The notes under the pieces were generated by a model. It was not told the DNA's origin, did not search any database, and saw only the letters and a program-made list of their open reading frames with translations. The position numbers were made by a program, and so were the translations under genes. Positions 40,622 through 52,494 of a DNA stretch of 64,000 nucleotides are shown here, one piece after another. Each line of letters begins with the position of its first letter. Position 1 is the first letter of the stretch. Origin of the DNA: Cytidiella melzeri (lineage: Eukaryota; Basidiomycota; Agaricomycetes; Polyporales; Irpicaceae); assembly GCA_022592445.1 (NCBI GenBank), contig JABYQR010000187.1, positions 1 through 64,000 on the forward strand. Reading direction: 5' to 3'.

Positions 40622-42630
40622 TTGTCTCACACTGTCTGCACTACCACCCTCTTGGTACTAGACTCCCACACTTCAACCACAAAAAGTTTGCTTGTGACAA
40701 CAAGTCCATCAAGGAACGTACACGCACTGAACGTGCTCAAACTGCCGCCAACTGTATTGAGAAACCGTCTCTCAAAGACCGCATCTCCTGGGCACCCACA
40801 CCACCTCGACCGGACGCACAGAAACCAGTGACACTCAACTTCCATAAGTTCTCCATCAAGGACCAAGTTGGCATCCTCAAGCCAAAGAGTGAGGCCACTA
40901 CCAGACACCTCAAGATTCTGATTGAACTCACTTGTGATTGGAACAATCTGCAGACCAAGGCGGTCTCACTTCTCAACGACAAACTTCTATACCTTGCAGA
41001 ACATCCGGAGGAAGTACTCTTCATGCGCACACCCACCCAACTCAAAGCACTGAATTGGGGCCTGCAGTCAGTAGGACAAATCAACTTCACGCAATTGTGC
41101 AAGAGGTTGACAGAAGTCACAAGTAGAGTTGTGTTTGTAGCAGACGGAGGATATTTTGAGAAACTCCCACTGTAATAGATAGTCATCATTGAGTGCAATA
41201 ATCTACTCCACATTTTTGATCCCAACAATCTTCAGGATTGTAACAATAACAAAGAGGATCATGCATATATCAAAGTCTGTGAACAACAATTGTGTCCAAA
41301 CAGGAAACAGCAGTTTGCACCAGTATCTCACTACTTCAGAGACAGACAACAATACTTTGGTTACATACCCTGTAGTGATAGCCAAGTTCCCTTACTTGTT
41401 GAACCTCCTGAATCAGACGACAAAGAAGAAGTCAAACCTGAACCCAGTTTGGTCACACCGGCTTTACCCAAAATCACCACTCCTATCACTGTTCTATCCA
41501 AATCTACACCGGAAACCTCACCGGTAATACCTGGAACCCTGACTACCCCCGTACTGGTTACAATGACGACACCAGCAGTAGACCCCGTTCTGATTGCAGC
41601 TATTGTAGCTGCAGTTGCGCAAGCCATGCCCAGGCCACAGGTTACAGTCAATAACAATGACTCCAAACCTGACAGATACAAAGGCGAGCACGGTTGTGAC
41701 CTGGAACAATTCCTGTCCCAATGTGAGGCCTACTGGGTGACCGCCAGTATCACCAACAAAAAGACCAAGGTCCTGACAGCAATCTACCGGTTGTCAGAGA
41801 AGGCTTCCCAATGGGCAATACCGGTTACGGATCACATGGCCGACAACAACGGTGACTTGCCGGCCAACCTTGACACATGGGCCAAGTTCAAAACCAAACT
41901 CAAAAAGTACTTCAGCGATGCAACGCCCGAAGATACCACCATCCATGAGTTGGAGAAGCTCTGTGGAGCTGAGAAAAAGGAGAAGAACGTGCGTGATGTA
42001 GGTACTTATGTCACCAATTTCCAATCCTACGTGGGTCGTATCAATGGGTTGAGTGACAAAGACAAGGAGATCCAGTTCATCAATGGTCTCCCTGAGTTTA
42101 TCTATGGGCAGCTGGCAACAGCTGAAACACCTCCAACAAATTACCAAGGTTGGATTGATAGGTCCCTGAAGATGGCGGCCACATATGCTCGCATCAGGGA
42201 AACAACGGAAAAGAAAGTTCCATCTGTCCCCTTGTCAACCACGTCGAGACCTACCCAGTCTCAGCCCAGGTTTACTCCAGCTCCCCCACCCTCAAACGGT
42301 CCAGTCCCTATGGAGGTTGATGCCTCCAAAATGCAACAAGGTCAGTGGTGTTACAACTGCCAAGAGCTTATCACCGGCCCTAATCACATTGCACGCACGT
42401 GCACCAAACCAGCAGTGCCACGCCCACCACTTTGTGGAACTCGTGTGGCCACTACCAATGGACAGGCATTTTCTCCCTCAGGCTGAAGAAAAGAAGCCTG
42501 AGAGGGAGGAAGCACCAAGCTTGTGTGGAGTGTCAGAGGTGACGCTCAGCGCTGTACTAGGAGAGTCGGAGAAGCTGAGGGCAGAAAATGCCGACCTCAA
42601 GAAGAGGATTGAAGAGGGTTTTTGATCCAG
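40622..42630 (+). pseudogene. Gypsy gag of the LTR-2 element
   Basis: A first frame (about 40700-41175) reads NFHKFSIKDQVGILKPKSEA and LTQ/CKRLTE-type helical text. The main gag frame, 41290-42486 (398 codons), has a Pro/Thr-rich start, then the retrotransposon Gag core from DSKPDRYKGEHGCDLEQFLS through KFKTKLKKYFSDATPEDT to VTNFQSYVGRINGLSDKD, and a degenerate zinc knuckle CYNCQELITGPNHIARTC (extra residues between the second Cys and His). A short coiled-coil tail follows in another frame to about 42625 (EKLRAENADLKKRIEE). Frame changes separate the pieces, so it is probably non-functional, though the Gag core is well kept. Confidence 0.8.
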
Positions 42631-42699
42631 GCCGTGATTCGAGCTGTGGAAGCACGCGCCCCATGTTTACCATGTACCAATAGATTTCCGTACTCGCGT

Positions 42700-43567
42700 C
42701 TGATGTACTAGAGACTGGTTCTGACTCCAAACATTTTCATGTACTCATCACAGTCTCAGGAGTGTGGAGATCTAAAGAAGTCGCAGCAATGATTGATAGT
42801 GGAGCCTCAACACTATTCATTCATAAACAGTTTGTTTGAGAGCATTGTATTAGGACCCAGAAGTTGAAAGAGCCCATTCCGGTGTACAACATAGATGGAA
42901 CCCCAAATCAAGATGGGGCTATTGATGAAGTTGCCATTCTCAATATGAGGATAGGAGACCACAAGGAGAGGACCATCTTCATGGTCACCAATATTGGGCC
43001 AGAAGACATGATCATAGAAATTGATTGGTTGCGGTATCACAACCCCACCATTGATTGGTATGAAGGCATCATCAAGATGGATGGATGTCCTGATGCGTGT
43101 AAACCCAGGGAACGGGTTGAGAAAGCAAAGGAGGCTGCAGCTAAGAGAACAGCTGAGCCTAAACAGAAGAAGAGGAGTTCAGGATTGCAGAAAGTTGTGG
43201 AACAACTTCTGTACTTGCCAGTGGATAGGGAGGAAGCCGAAGAAGACATTGAGAAAACCACAGAAGGTTCAGGAAGTTTGAATGTAGCTGAATCGCCGAA
43301 GTTACAGGCGCAGGCCACTACTCAGCTTGGTGGAAAAGGAACTCCCCGACGCATTCTATGCACACATTTGCCTTCTTGTACCATGTACGACACCTATGGT
43401 ACAAGAAGGCAAATGTTTGTTCACTCTAGCAGGATACACGTACTCTAGTGAGCTAGCAGAGGTTGAGAACCGGGTGAAACCGGTGAAAACCTTTGAGGAG
43501 ATGGTGCCTGAGCAATATCAACAACATGCTCATATTTTCTCTGAGACAGAATCTCAACGACTTCCAG
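42700..43567 (+). pseudogene. Protease and pol start of the LTR-2 gypsy element
   Basis: Reads AAMIDSGASTLFIHKQF (aspartic protease active site DSGA, about 42788), a TGA at about 42837, then the frame 42864-43448 with IPVYNIDGTPNQDGAIDEVA and DMIIEIDWLRYHNPTIDWYE (the ILG/IDWL-type protease end), then a Lys/Glu-rich linker. After a perfect 21-bp hairpin (43364-43416) the frame resumes with FTLAGYTYSSELAEV and QQHAHIFSETESQRLP, the usual approach to RT. RT is absent: an LTR-1 fragment abuts at 43568. Confidence 0.78.
43364..43416. repeat. Perfect 21-bp inverted repeat, 11-bp loop
   Basis: Left arm starts ACATTTGCCTTCTTGTACC and right arm is its exact complement (43396-43416), around loop GTACGACACCT. 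It lies in gypsy coding sequence and changes the frame. Confidence 0.95.
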
Positions 43568-43834
43568 TAAGTTCTTCTGTTCTTTCTTCACACAGCTTCT
43601 TGCAAAGCCTACCCTGAACATGCATGGTCTGTGTGCAGGTCCCTGAAGTCTATGTAAACAGCTGCATGTATGCTCTTAACCCCCCTCCCTCTTCATTTCT
43701 TGGTCTTTGCTGGGCTAGATACCTGAATAAGGTTTACAGTTTGTGAGAGCAATGTGCTACACACCTGCCACCACCTTGTTGTTGTCTTCCACATTGTGTC
43801 CCTGTTTGTCACCTCGAGCCCCGTGTCTGTGTCA
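43568..43834 (+). repeat. Truncated LTR-1 copy (3' third)
   Basis: From GTTCTTCTGTTCTTTCTTCA to the end CGTGTCTGTGTCA. It lacks the internal motif duplication. Confidence 0.82.
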
Positions 43835-43965
43835 CCCTCAGTCTTATCCACTCTGTTGACTACTCAGTACCCACAGTACTTTGCTCACCACACCTCTTAC
43901 TCTCTACCTCACTCAATTCCCCAAGTTTATCAACTTACCTGGTGAGTAGTAACCTTACTGTTACA
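43835..43965 (+). repeat. LTR-3 fragment, copy 3
   Basis: CCCTCAGTCTTATCCACTC through GGTGAGTAGTAACC to CTTACTGTTACA matches the right half of the copy at 1775-2054. It directly abuts the LTR-1 fragment. Confidence 0.8.
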
Positions 43966-45100
43966 CATTGCAGGGCCAGTGTCTTTCTTGTTCCTGTTCC
44001 CACCAAGTATAGGTTGTGGCACTCCGGTAGCGTTTGAACACCACTGCCCTTCTGTATGAAGGTGGGTGATGGACAAAAATTAAAAAAATGACACGAAGTC
44101 AAGCGTCTAGACAAACACTCATGAATCCCCCATGATGTCACACCTACCCACACATGAACATAGATGATGCCCATCAATATCCCACATGTACATACATGCC
44201 ACCTACACAACACTCATGTTAATGTTGCCCTACGGTCTCCCCATGCTCTCCCCATCCTTCCTTTAGCTGCTGCCCACCCTACAGCATCCCTACATCTTCC
44301 CTACAACACCATACAGCTTCCCTACTGCTTCTATACAGGTAATGTACAATATACCTACCACTGACTCCCATGTATATGGATGCCTGTGTATAGTCAACAT
44401 ACACATCACTCACCTGGTACACAACTGTTGCCTACATTACACATACATGTCACGCATGACTCACCTTCATCTACTCACTACTGACCTTCATCTAACCATC
44501 ACTTGCCCTTATCTCACCTTATCAATCACATGCAGTGCATACATACTCCCTACCTTGCACCTACTACTCACACAGACATACTCCATGCAGGTACGTGTAC
44601 ACATACTGTGCCCCTGACATAAACATTAACCTCGCCTTCATTTACACGGCCCTCACCTATGTTCCACCTACGACACACTTACCTGCAGCCTACACATACA
44701 CACACAACGCACACATAATGATAAGTCTCGCTTTCTTTTTTCCTCCCTGTCAATCACACCTAATGCAAATCTACATCACCATCCGCATGTACACCACCGC
44801 TTACCTTGGGCTTGCATGTTGTAAGCTTTTGATCTCCTCATGGTCTACCCATGTGTTACCTACATTCCCCCTTTGTTGGCAAACAGTACTCTCATCCCTT
44901 GCACACATTCACCCCATATGTAATTTACACTTTTGGTTCTTTAATGTCTCATGTGAGCCATTATTTTCTCTGCCCTTTGTGAGCTCATATAACCCCAAGG
45001 GTTTTGGTCTTTTTACTCTGTCTCTTTCCTTCCGCACACCCCCCTCGCAATCATCTGCTTGCCAGTCTTGCTGATTCATATGAACTCAAACAATTACAGT
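43966..45100. other. ACAT/CCTAC-rich region without recognised genes
   Basis: Low-complexity plus strand rich in ACACAT, CATCAC and CCTAC, giving Thr/His/Leu-rich by-product frames (44164-45074). No domain was seen. Confidence 0.4.
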
Positions 45101-45139
45101 TCCCCTGTGACCAACCTCCCTCTATTTCCGTAGAGGGAG

Positions 45140-48100
45140 ATGCTCTGTGTGCAACTGTGCAAGCTACGTTGTTCTGGATTCCTCTGGACGACTTGTGATA
45201 TGTCATTTACACAATCTAGTTTTCAAAATCTGTTTCATTGTACAACAGCATAGCTTCCGTCATCTCATGCTCAGCTGTTTGCGGTCTGCCCACATAGCTG
45301 GCTTCTTTATGGCATCCACCCAGATGTACCAGAGCAAGTACGTATGTGGGTACGGGGCAGCATGGCCAATCACACTTGTGGTGTGTTCTTCTCTGTGCAT
45401 CTTCTGCCATATCTGCTGTGTTATTGCGTGACCTTGAGATTTGCCTGCTTTTAGCCCACTCTACATTGGCATGTCAACTCCGTATGTCTCTGTTGCCAGC
45501 TGTGGGGTTACCATGATACGTAGCCTCCTAAACTGTGAGATTTTGCACCCATTGCCCATCCCACCATGCAAGGGACAATAGTAATTTTGCCTTACACACC
45601 AGTAGGGACACACACAAGTCTTCCGACTTTGACTGACTAATCACATTACAGGTACAAGGCAGAAGGAACCCGGAAGACATCCCCCGCTGCCTTTTCATGG
45701 CCTCAAACTGAAATGCCTGCTGTACTTCAGCGTCACACTGATGCTGGATTGACAGTCCAGGTTGACTTTACTCTTGAGACCAACATCTTCATGGATATAC
45801 ATCATGCGTGAACAGACCATCTCACACGTAACGGATTGCGGTTTCCCACCAGTCCTTCCTCGGCCTCAGATGTTATACCTCCCACATTGACTATTGACAA
45901 CGCTTCATGGCTATGAGAAAGCCAAAGTATATGTCTGCGCATACACGCTGCGAGCTTGCACTACCTAAGATCAATCAACTGATTCTACAGGCCCGTGTGA
46001 TGGTGGCAACACTTACAAAGTCATGGACTTGCAAAGTGTAAAAAAATTGGGTTTTGTTTCGTGGTCTTTTATGCAGTACCGTTGCTTCCATCTGACAAAG
46101 CGTATTCCAAGCTCCTGGTTATGGCAACCATCAACATGCACTTTTGTCACTGCCCTTTGCCAAGCTGTCATCAGTGCCTCATCAGCCAGAAGCAATGCAT
46201 CCTTGTTTTCCGCACCGCGTTTTTGCAAAGCTCCAGTTTGCTCGAGGTTCCTTTCAGATGCCCTACTGTCTTGCCAACTGCCCCGGGGAATTACCCACTT
46301 CCCCGGCGGAGTCTGTGCGCTCTATATACCCACGCAGTCCAGTATGTTGCATAGTCCCGTGGTTGATTCACGAGTTTTCAATGCCATTATGCTTTCAAAG
46401 TTTCCATGTCAACTCATACAACTATCTCAGGTAGCTGGTTTCTGTCCTTTCTAATGCTACCCTATCTGCCATTCATCATGGCCACCTTGTAGCTTTGACA
46501 CCAGCGAGCCTCAGAACATGTCTCCCAATCACTGGAACAACATGCAATCACACCAGGTCCTGATACCTCACATCTCTCTAACTCTTCACAACCTGGGGCA
46601 TCTTCTTCCTGCCAACGGCGTCCACGTGCTGTGTCACCGGTAAACCGCTGTTTGCAACAATCTTACTTTGTCATTTGTCATTTGGTTGGCGTATTGACAG
46701 ATCCCAAATCTCGAGGCCCCACCAGCATGTCGTTGACGCTTGTCCAGTCCCTCTTTGTCAGAGTTGGCTGATATGCCTACTTCCTTGGCTGGTATTTGCC
46801 ATGTTTACATATACCCAGCATCTAACTGCATGTTCATTGTTGGATTCTCAGCTACCGGGAAGGACCATTTTTGCCCCCGGCCCTTTGCTTACAGTGATAA
46901 TGAACACCACCAATGTAGACAGCATTGCTGAGGTTTGTGTTATTGCTTATTGTCCCCGCCAGCATCTTCTCATGACTCTATCCACACATACAACAGACCA
47001 CCATCGCTTACCTCCGTGGCAGTCTATGCACATTTGCAGATGAGGACTTCCATTTCGAATACAACAATCAGGATAATCTATTTCCAGTGGTTGAACGGCA
47101 GGAAGATCTGGCACAGGCTGCAAGCGGCTATATGTGCTGTGACAAACCCCACCAAATTTCTTTCTGTGCACCATGTGTTGACAGCGGTGCCTGTTTACTA
47201 CTTACTTGCTATCCTGTGTTGGCTGCATGCTGATCCTGCAATACACAAATTCAACACTTTGGATGAAATCATTCAACAGGCATCCGAAGCCCAATGGTCC
47301 AGGTACAAGGTGTTCTTCATCTTGCCCACTTCTTTTTCCCTCTCAAACGGACCGTTAACATGTAAGCTTTGTGTACTGCTCCTTTTGTATTTTTGCTTAC
47401 CTCCATCACAGTGCCATGGGCGCGGGGGACAGACAACGCAATGGCATTATACGTGAGGCTCTACAAATCCTTCTCTCCGATGATTCACTATGGCAATTCC
47501 GTGAAGGATATGTGACACCCAACTTGCATCCCTCCACTGATCCCATCACTCATTGTATAAACCTATTCCAAGTCGCTGGCACTCTGATAATGCTGCATTT
47601 TTTGTGGATTGGTGCTCCTTTGCCTATCACACCCTTTCTCCCCTTGCTTCTTCTTGATAGGCAGGCATCTTTCAACTATGACAAAAGCTTCATTAACCGC
47701 CATGTCTCTACATCTGTCACCAAAGGTTCGCGCCAGTGGCAGTCCTCAAGTCTGGATGTCATTGTTCCGCAGTTGTATTTTGATCCGGTTAGCTCACTAT
47801 TTCTGGATGCTAACATAAATGTAAACCATCTGTACCATGCATTTCTACCATGTGGACTGACCAGATCAACCAACAGCCGTCCACACTCAGTTCCAATCGA
47901 GTGGTCACAGCGCACACCGCGGTGACCCGTGGCCTACTCATGAGCCGGACATTGGGCACTGCCCATCCTCATTTGGAATTAGACTTTGCAGCTATTGCTC
48001 AGGGTGCAAATGTTCCCCTGGATGCACACATTGACATTGCCCAACATGCATTTCTACCTTCTGACAACGGTGTAAGTCATCCATACCATTACCATTGCAA

Positions 48101-48720
48101 TTGATTGCCTTCTAATATTCCAGGTAGCCATTACATACATACCGGTCTCTCAAGCCCATTCTGATACAGACATACAACCGGCGGGTACAAACACCTTGTG
48201 ACTTGACCAGCCGCATTATGTTCACTCAACACATGTATGGCGCTCCCCGGGGACGCAATGACGGTGAAATCAACGACAAGGACCCGTTTCAGAAGGCTTT
48301 TTAAGACCAACTATTTGGATTCCACAACAGGGTTGGCTACACACCATTTGTTCTCTTCCTGACCAATACCCGGCGGATGACCCATGCACGCACTCCCGTT
48401 TGCTCTTGCATGCGGCCACCGGCAGCGACCTTCTGCCACTCAGCAATGATGAAGAAGCCATACATGTATGTTTGACATATTGGGTGGAATCCTTTACTCA
48501 ATGCTCTTCTCATTGACATCATTCACTACCCTCCGCGCATTGACCAGCCAGACCCACTGGGTGACGTCCTTCCAGGTCTAATGGAGTTTCACGCTTGCAC
48601 GCATTCCACCACCATCAACATGGATAACAAACTACGCTACCTCTTGGCCAAACCCCAGGTCCGGCTGTTTGATGATTGTATTTTTACCCAGATAATTCCG
48701 GATGGCTTTCAACCTGTATG
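45140..48720 (+). pseudogene. Unknown multi-exon gene relic
   Basis: A string of plus-strand pieces in changing frames: CNCASYVVLDSSGRL (45.15 kb), SPAAFSWPQTEMPAVLQRHT and LTVQVDFTLETN (about 45.68-45.78 kb), then the longest part 47371-47925, reading GAGDRQRNGIIREALQILLS, FQVAGTLIMLHFLWIGAPLP and ITPFLPLLLLDRQASFNYDK. The order and these motifs resemble large mushroom proteins whose C-terminal part has been likened to HECT-type sequences, but I cannot confirm a domain. Many stops or introns intervene. It is probably a decayed dispersed gene family member. Confidence 0.4.
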
Positions 48721-49289
48721 AGTGAAATACCAATTACTTCGAATGTACTTATTTTGCCAGTATTGGTGGTATTCAATAGACTCCATGGGTTTTTGTTATT
48801 GCAGGCAGGTAGTTTCAAGCTGGTACAAAAGTCCCAAGCCCGTTGGGTTCAAGCAGGTACCAAAGTCTCACGCTAGTCCGGAGTTAAAATGCTGGGGTGT
48901 TCACAAGAGTTTCCGGTTCACCAACTAATCAACCAGGTTTCAAGCTGGCCAGCAAATTTCAAGGTGGCCTGGTTGTTTCAAGCTGCCCCTGAGGTTTCAA
49001 GTGGATGTCTCCAACCAATTGCCGGTACTGTATGTGGCACACAAAATACAAATAATGTACATAGTAGCTCCAAAAGTCTGACTATGATGCTGGGATATCA
49101 GAGCAAAAGAAAATGCTCAAATGTGTAAACCTTATGATGATGAATGCAATGGTGGGGTGCAGACATTGAGGGGACTTGTAGCAGAATTGCTGGACAAAAC
49201 GGATTGTTACTGAGCTCGTGGAAATTTGGTAACTACATGCCACCTATGTAAGCTATATAATGCCCCCAATGTTACATGTTCTTGCCATC

Positions 49290-49694
49290 TGTCGTGGATG
49301 GCCCAACTAGCCCTTATTTTTTGCAATTTACCTCTTGTTTTGATCTTCAAAACCTGGGGCTACAACCCAGTTGCAATCCTCTCTGCACAAACTTCTTTGC
49401 ACGTCTGTTAAGCGCCTGTATCACATGGCTTAGACGCTCTACATGGTCACGTTACTTGCTACTACATCACACTAGCATGTGACTTAGCTTAAGTAAGACC
49501 ACATGGCTACAAACACATGGCTCAGCCCATAGCTAGGGTTTGATGTCATAGATACTGTTCACATGGACTCCTTTTGTTCTTTCCCTATTGTTCTCTTTAT
49601 GGAAGGATGTTCTCACAGGTGTGGGAATGGAATACAATAGTTGGTCTCCTTTTAGATAGATTCTCTCACAAGTAGAGTTCTTGGCAAAGTCTAC
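49290..49694 (+). repeat. Truncated LTR-1 copy (5' half)
   Basis: TGTCGTGGATGGCCCAACTA to TTCTTGGCAAAGTCTA, where family similarity ends abruptly and unrelated sequence starts. The internal 3' half is missing. Confidence 0.85.
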
Positions 49695-52490
49695 GTTCAA
49701 CACCAGATGGTCAGGGGAGAATGCTTTGGCCAGCATAGCCAATTGACTCTGGTTGCATTCACTGGCATCTGGAACAAATTTTCAATATCCAAACTCCGTT
49801 TGCCTGAGATATCGCACACTGGCTGACCACTGATTCAATTGATATGGGTGTTGGAGGCATGCTACCTCGCCCAATAGCATGTGCGTTGTCTGATATTTGC
49901 CTCTGTTCCCCACACTTGATTTTGAAGGTAGGGTTCCGCTGGCAGCACATCAAGAAGTAAACCGTTCGTCAATAATAGCACACAATGAGCAAGGTATGGG
50001 CTCACTCAATACAGCGGAGAAGCCTCCAACATCTTGCCACGCTGTGGGATTGGTTCTGGCCACCTGGTTTGTAAGATGTACCTGATATGTGGGAGGTGAT
50101 ACAGACGAGCTGGAGGAAGACGAGTTTTGCTGAAGCAAGTTGCCCCCAACGGTGGTGGTTGCGGATAGATTGTAGTAGTCCTCAAGCCGAGGGTGGCGCT
50201 TTGGGGGAATAGTGATAGGTGTTGTGTCTCTAGAATAGTTCAGCAAAGAATTCTAGTTCTTTGATGTAGCAGAATTAGCAATAGAGGCAGTATACAGCCC
50301 TCGTATGATGCAAAACGTACTAACAGCAGCAAAACAAGTGTGTCTAGTTAGGACAAATTGGATTGGGGTAGTTGTGGTGGATTCCGACCTTGAGTATCCG
50401 AGGGTCTGCGGTCATCAGCCTCTGGCTCCTCTCTGTGAAGGGGAAGGTATTGATACACCGCTGAAAGCGCCGAAGATATTCAGCATTGATGGCCTGCTGT
50501 CAGAGTGAATGAAAAAGACCTACAGTTGTGTCCTTGGCTATCTTCTACTGCTACAGGCTGGCCTCCATGCAGTGGCAGACAGTCCTCAAAAGTGTTGCTT
50601 CCCTCTGAGCATCCAGCCAGGTCAGCTCTGTACAATGAATAGCGACACCACCCTTACCTGTGGACACTGTGGGCTGGCGGTCGGTATGGTGTTCCCCCAT
50701 TGTTGACAATAAACTCTCATGTAGCCCGCTGTTGAGGGACGGGCTTGAGGCTGCCGTGGGTGTAATTGTTGGCCCTCCACTCATTACCATAGCAGCCGGT
50801 AGTATTTGGTCAGTGTCCCTGCTACCCATGGGATGCTGAAATCCTTTGGTCGGCAAATCTCCAGCATCTTGGCGACTTGATGAACATGTTTGACAATTTG
50901 CAGAAAGGGTGGCTGTTCCACCACCATGGGGCTGCCCTCGATGACAGGCCATCGGTCAAGATTGGGGGAACAAGGAGGTTTGTGGTCCTACATGTTGCTT
51001 GTGGTTTTGAGTTGTTGTATTACTGCCAGATTAAGCTTAGAGATTGGTGATAGCAATAATTTTGCCAAGTTTCATAAAGTAGTTGCTTTGTCTTGTTACC
51101 GTCAATGGTCCTGGTGAGCCCGGTTGTATGCAATGAGTATCCCACTGCAGTTGTCACGCTATGTGTTTCTCTCCACGTAGCTGTCAACAAAACAATAGCA
51201 ATAAATTCATGGGAGTAAATACTGACCATGATTGATGGATGATGGATTGACAATGTGGATTGAGGCAGCCAAAGAGACCCCGGAGATTTTTATGGGTTGC
51301 GGAGCAGAAAGTTTCAAGCTCATAGACTCATGTTCCTGGGAGTTTGCGGCAAGTTCTAGTGGGAAATTGATGTACAGGCAAATTGTACTCACCGTAGACG
51401 CAAGCAGAAGCATGTGGAGCACAGAACGTGGGCAACTTTGTGGACATTTGTTGGTTTCTGAGTGGAAAATTTCAAGCTAATGGACAGGGGTTGCAAGTTC
51501 CGAAAGACATGTGGCCCAGAGTAGTGGTAAAATGAGATTCTGATTGGGCTTATAATTGATGTGGACCTTCGGGCATGCAGCTGTGCAAGAAATGATATGA
51601 AATCGAGGCTAAGTGAGACACTCTTCTGATGGTAATTCTTGGTTGTACGCGGTTCAAGCTACAGATGGTGGTTTTCAAGCTCCGTGGCCACTCTCTGTGG
51701 ATATAGACACCCCAGGCCCAGGTGCGCTGGCAGGCAAAACATTGTATTAATGTAACATTCTCACCAAGAGCATGAAGTTCACGTGTTGGCAACTTTCTGG
51801 ACATTCCATTGGTTGCTGAGCGTAAAGTGTCAAGCTGTTAGATGTGGCTTTCAAGTGTTGAAATACATGTGCGCCAGGATGGTGGTAAAATGCGCCTCTG
51901 ATTGCACTTATGATATGCGGACCTCCGGGTGTGTAGCTGTGCCAGAGACAATATGTGATTGAGACTAATTGAGAGAACCTTGCAATGGTAATTCTTGGCG
52001 GTGCCGGGTTTCAAGCTACAGACGGTGCGTTTGAAGCTCAGCGGACCCTCCCTATGAATGCTAACACCCCAGGCCTGGGTGCGTTTGCACGACAAACAAC
52101 GTACTAATGTTATTACCTTGTCCCCAAAGTTCAGAGACAATGGCATGGGCTATGTACATTGGGTAGGTTGGGAATTGCAGATTCAATGAATACATATACA
52201 TAGATTGTAAGTGAGAAGATCAACTTAGATCCGGGTAGCACTTTGATTTCACCATTCAGCAAATTTGCACAAACTATGCTCGGAATTGATGAGATTCCAG
52301 CCAAATACCTCGGCTTCCTGCCCAAGCCCCTGTTTAACCTCACCAAAAAACCTTGCTAATGCATCACAAATTTCAGGTAGTGGCGGACGGTTCTTTGCAG
52401 TGGTGCAACGCAGATACCCCATCTTCTCTAGGCCACAAAGACCTCCAGCGTTGACTTTGCGGATGATGACAGCCAGGCCGTCCGCGGTGG
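49695..52490. other. Interior of the 7.8-kb element with TTTCAAGCT motifs
   Basis: Short frames are present on both strands without recognised domains. Two related segments (about 51.55-51.80 kb and 51.90-52.13 kb) share GACCTYCGGG, TGGTAATTCTTGG, ACACCCCAGGCC and TTTCAAGCTACAGA. They are therefore a diverged direct duplication of about 350 bp. Confidence 0.5.
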
Positions 52491-52494
52491 GTGA

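Noticed and set aside
47371..47925. Confident HECT ubiquitin ligase call
   Set aside because: The resemblance is from memory of mushroom proteins; the catalytic Cys region could not be identified, so it is left as unknown.
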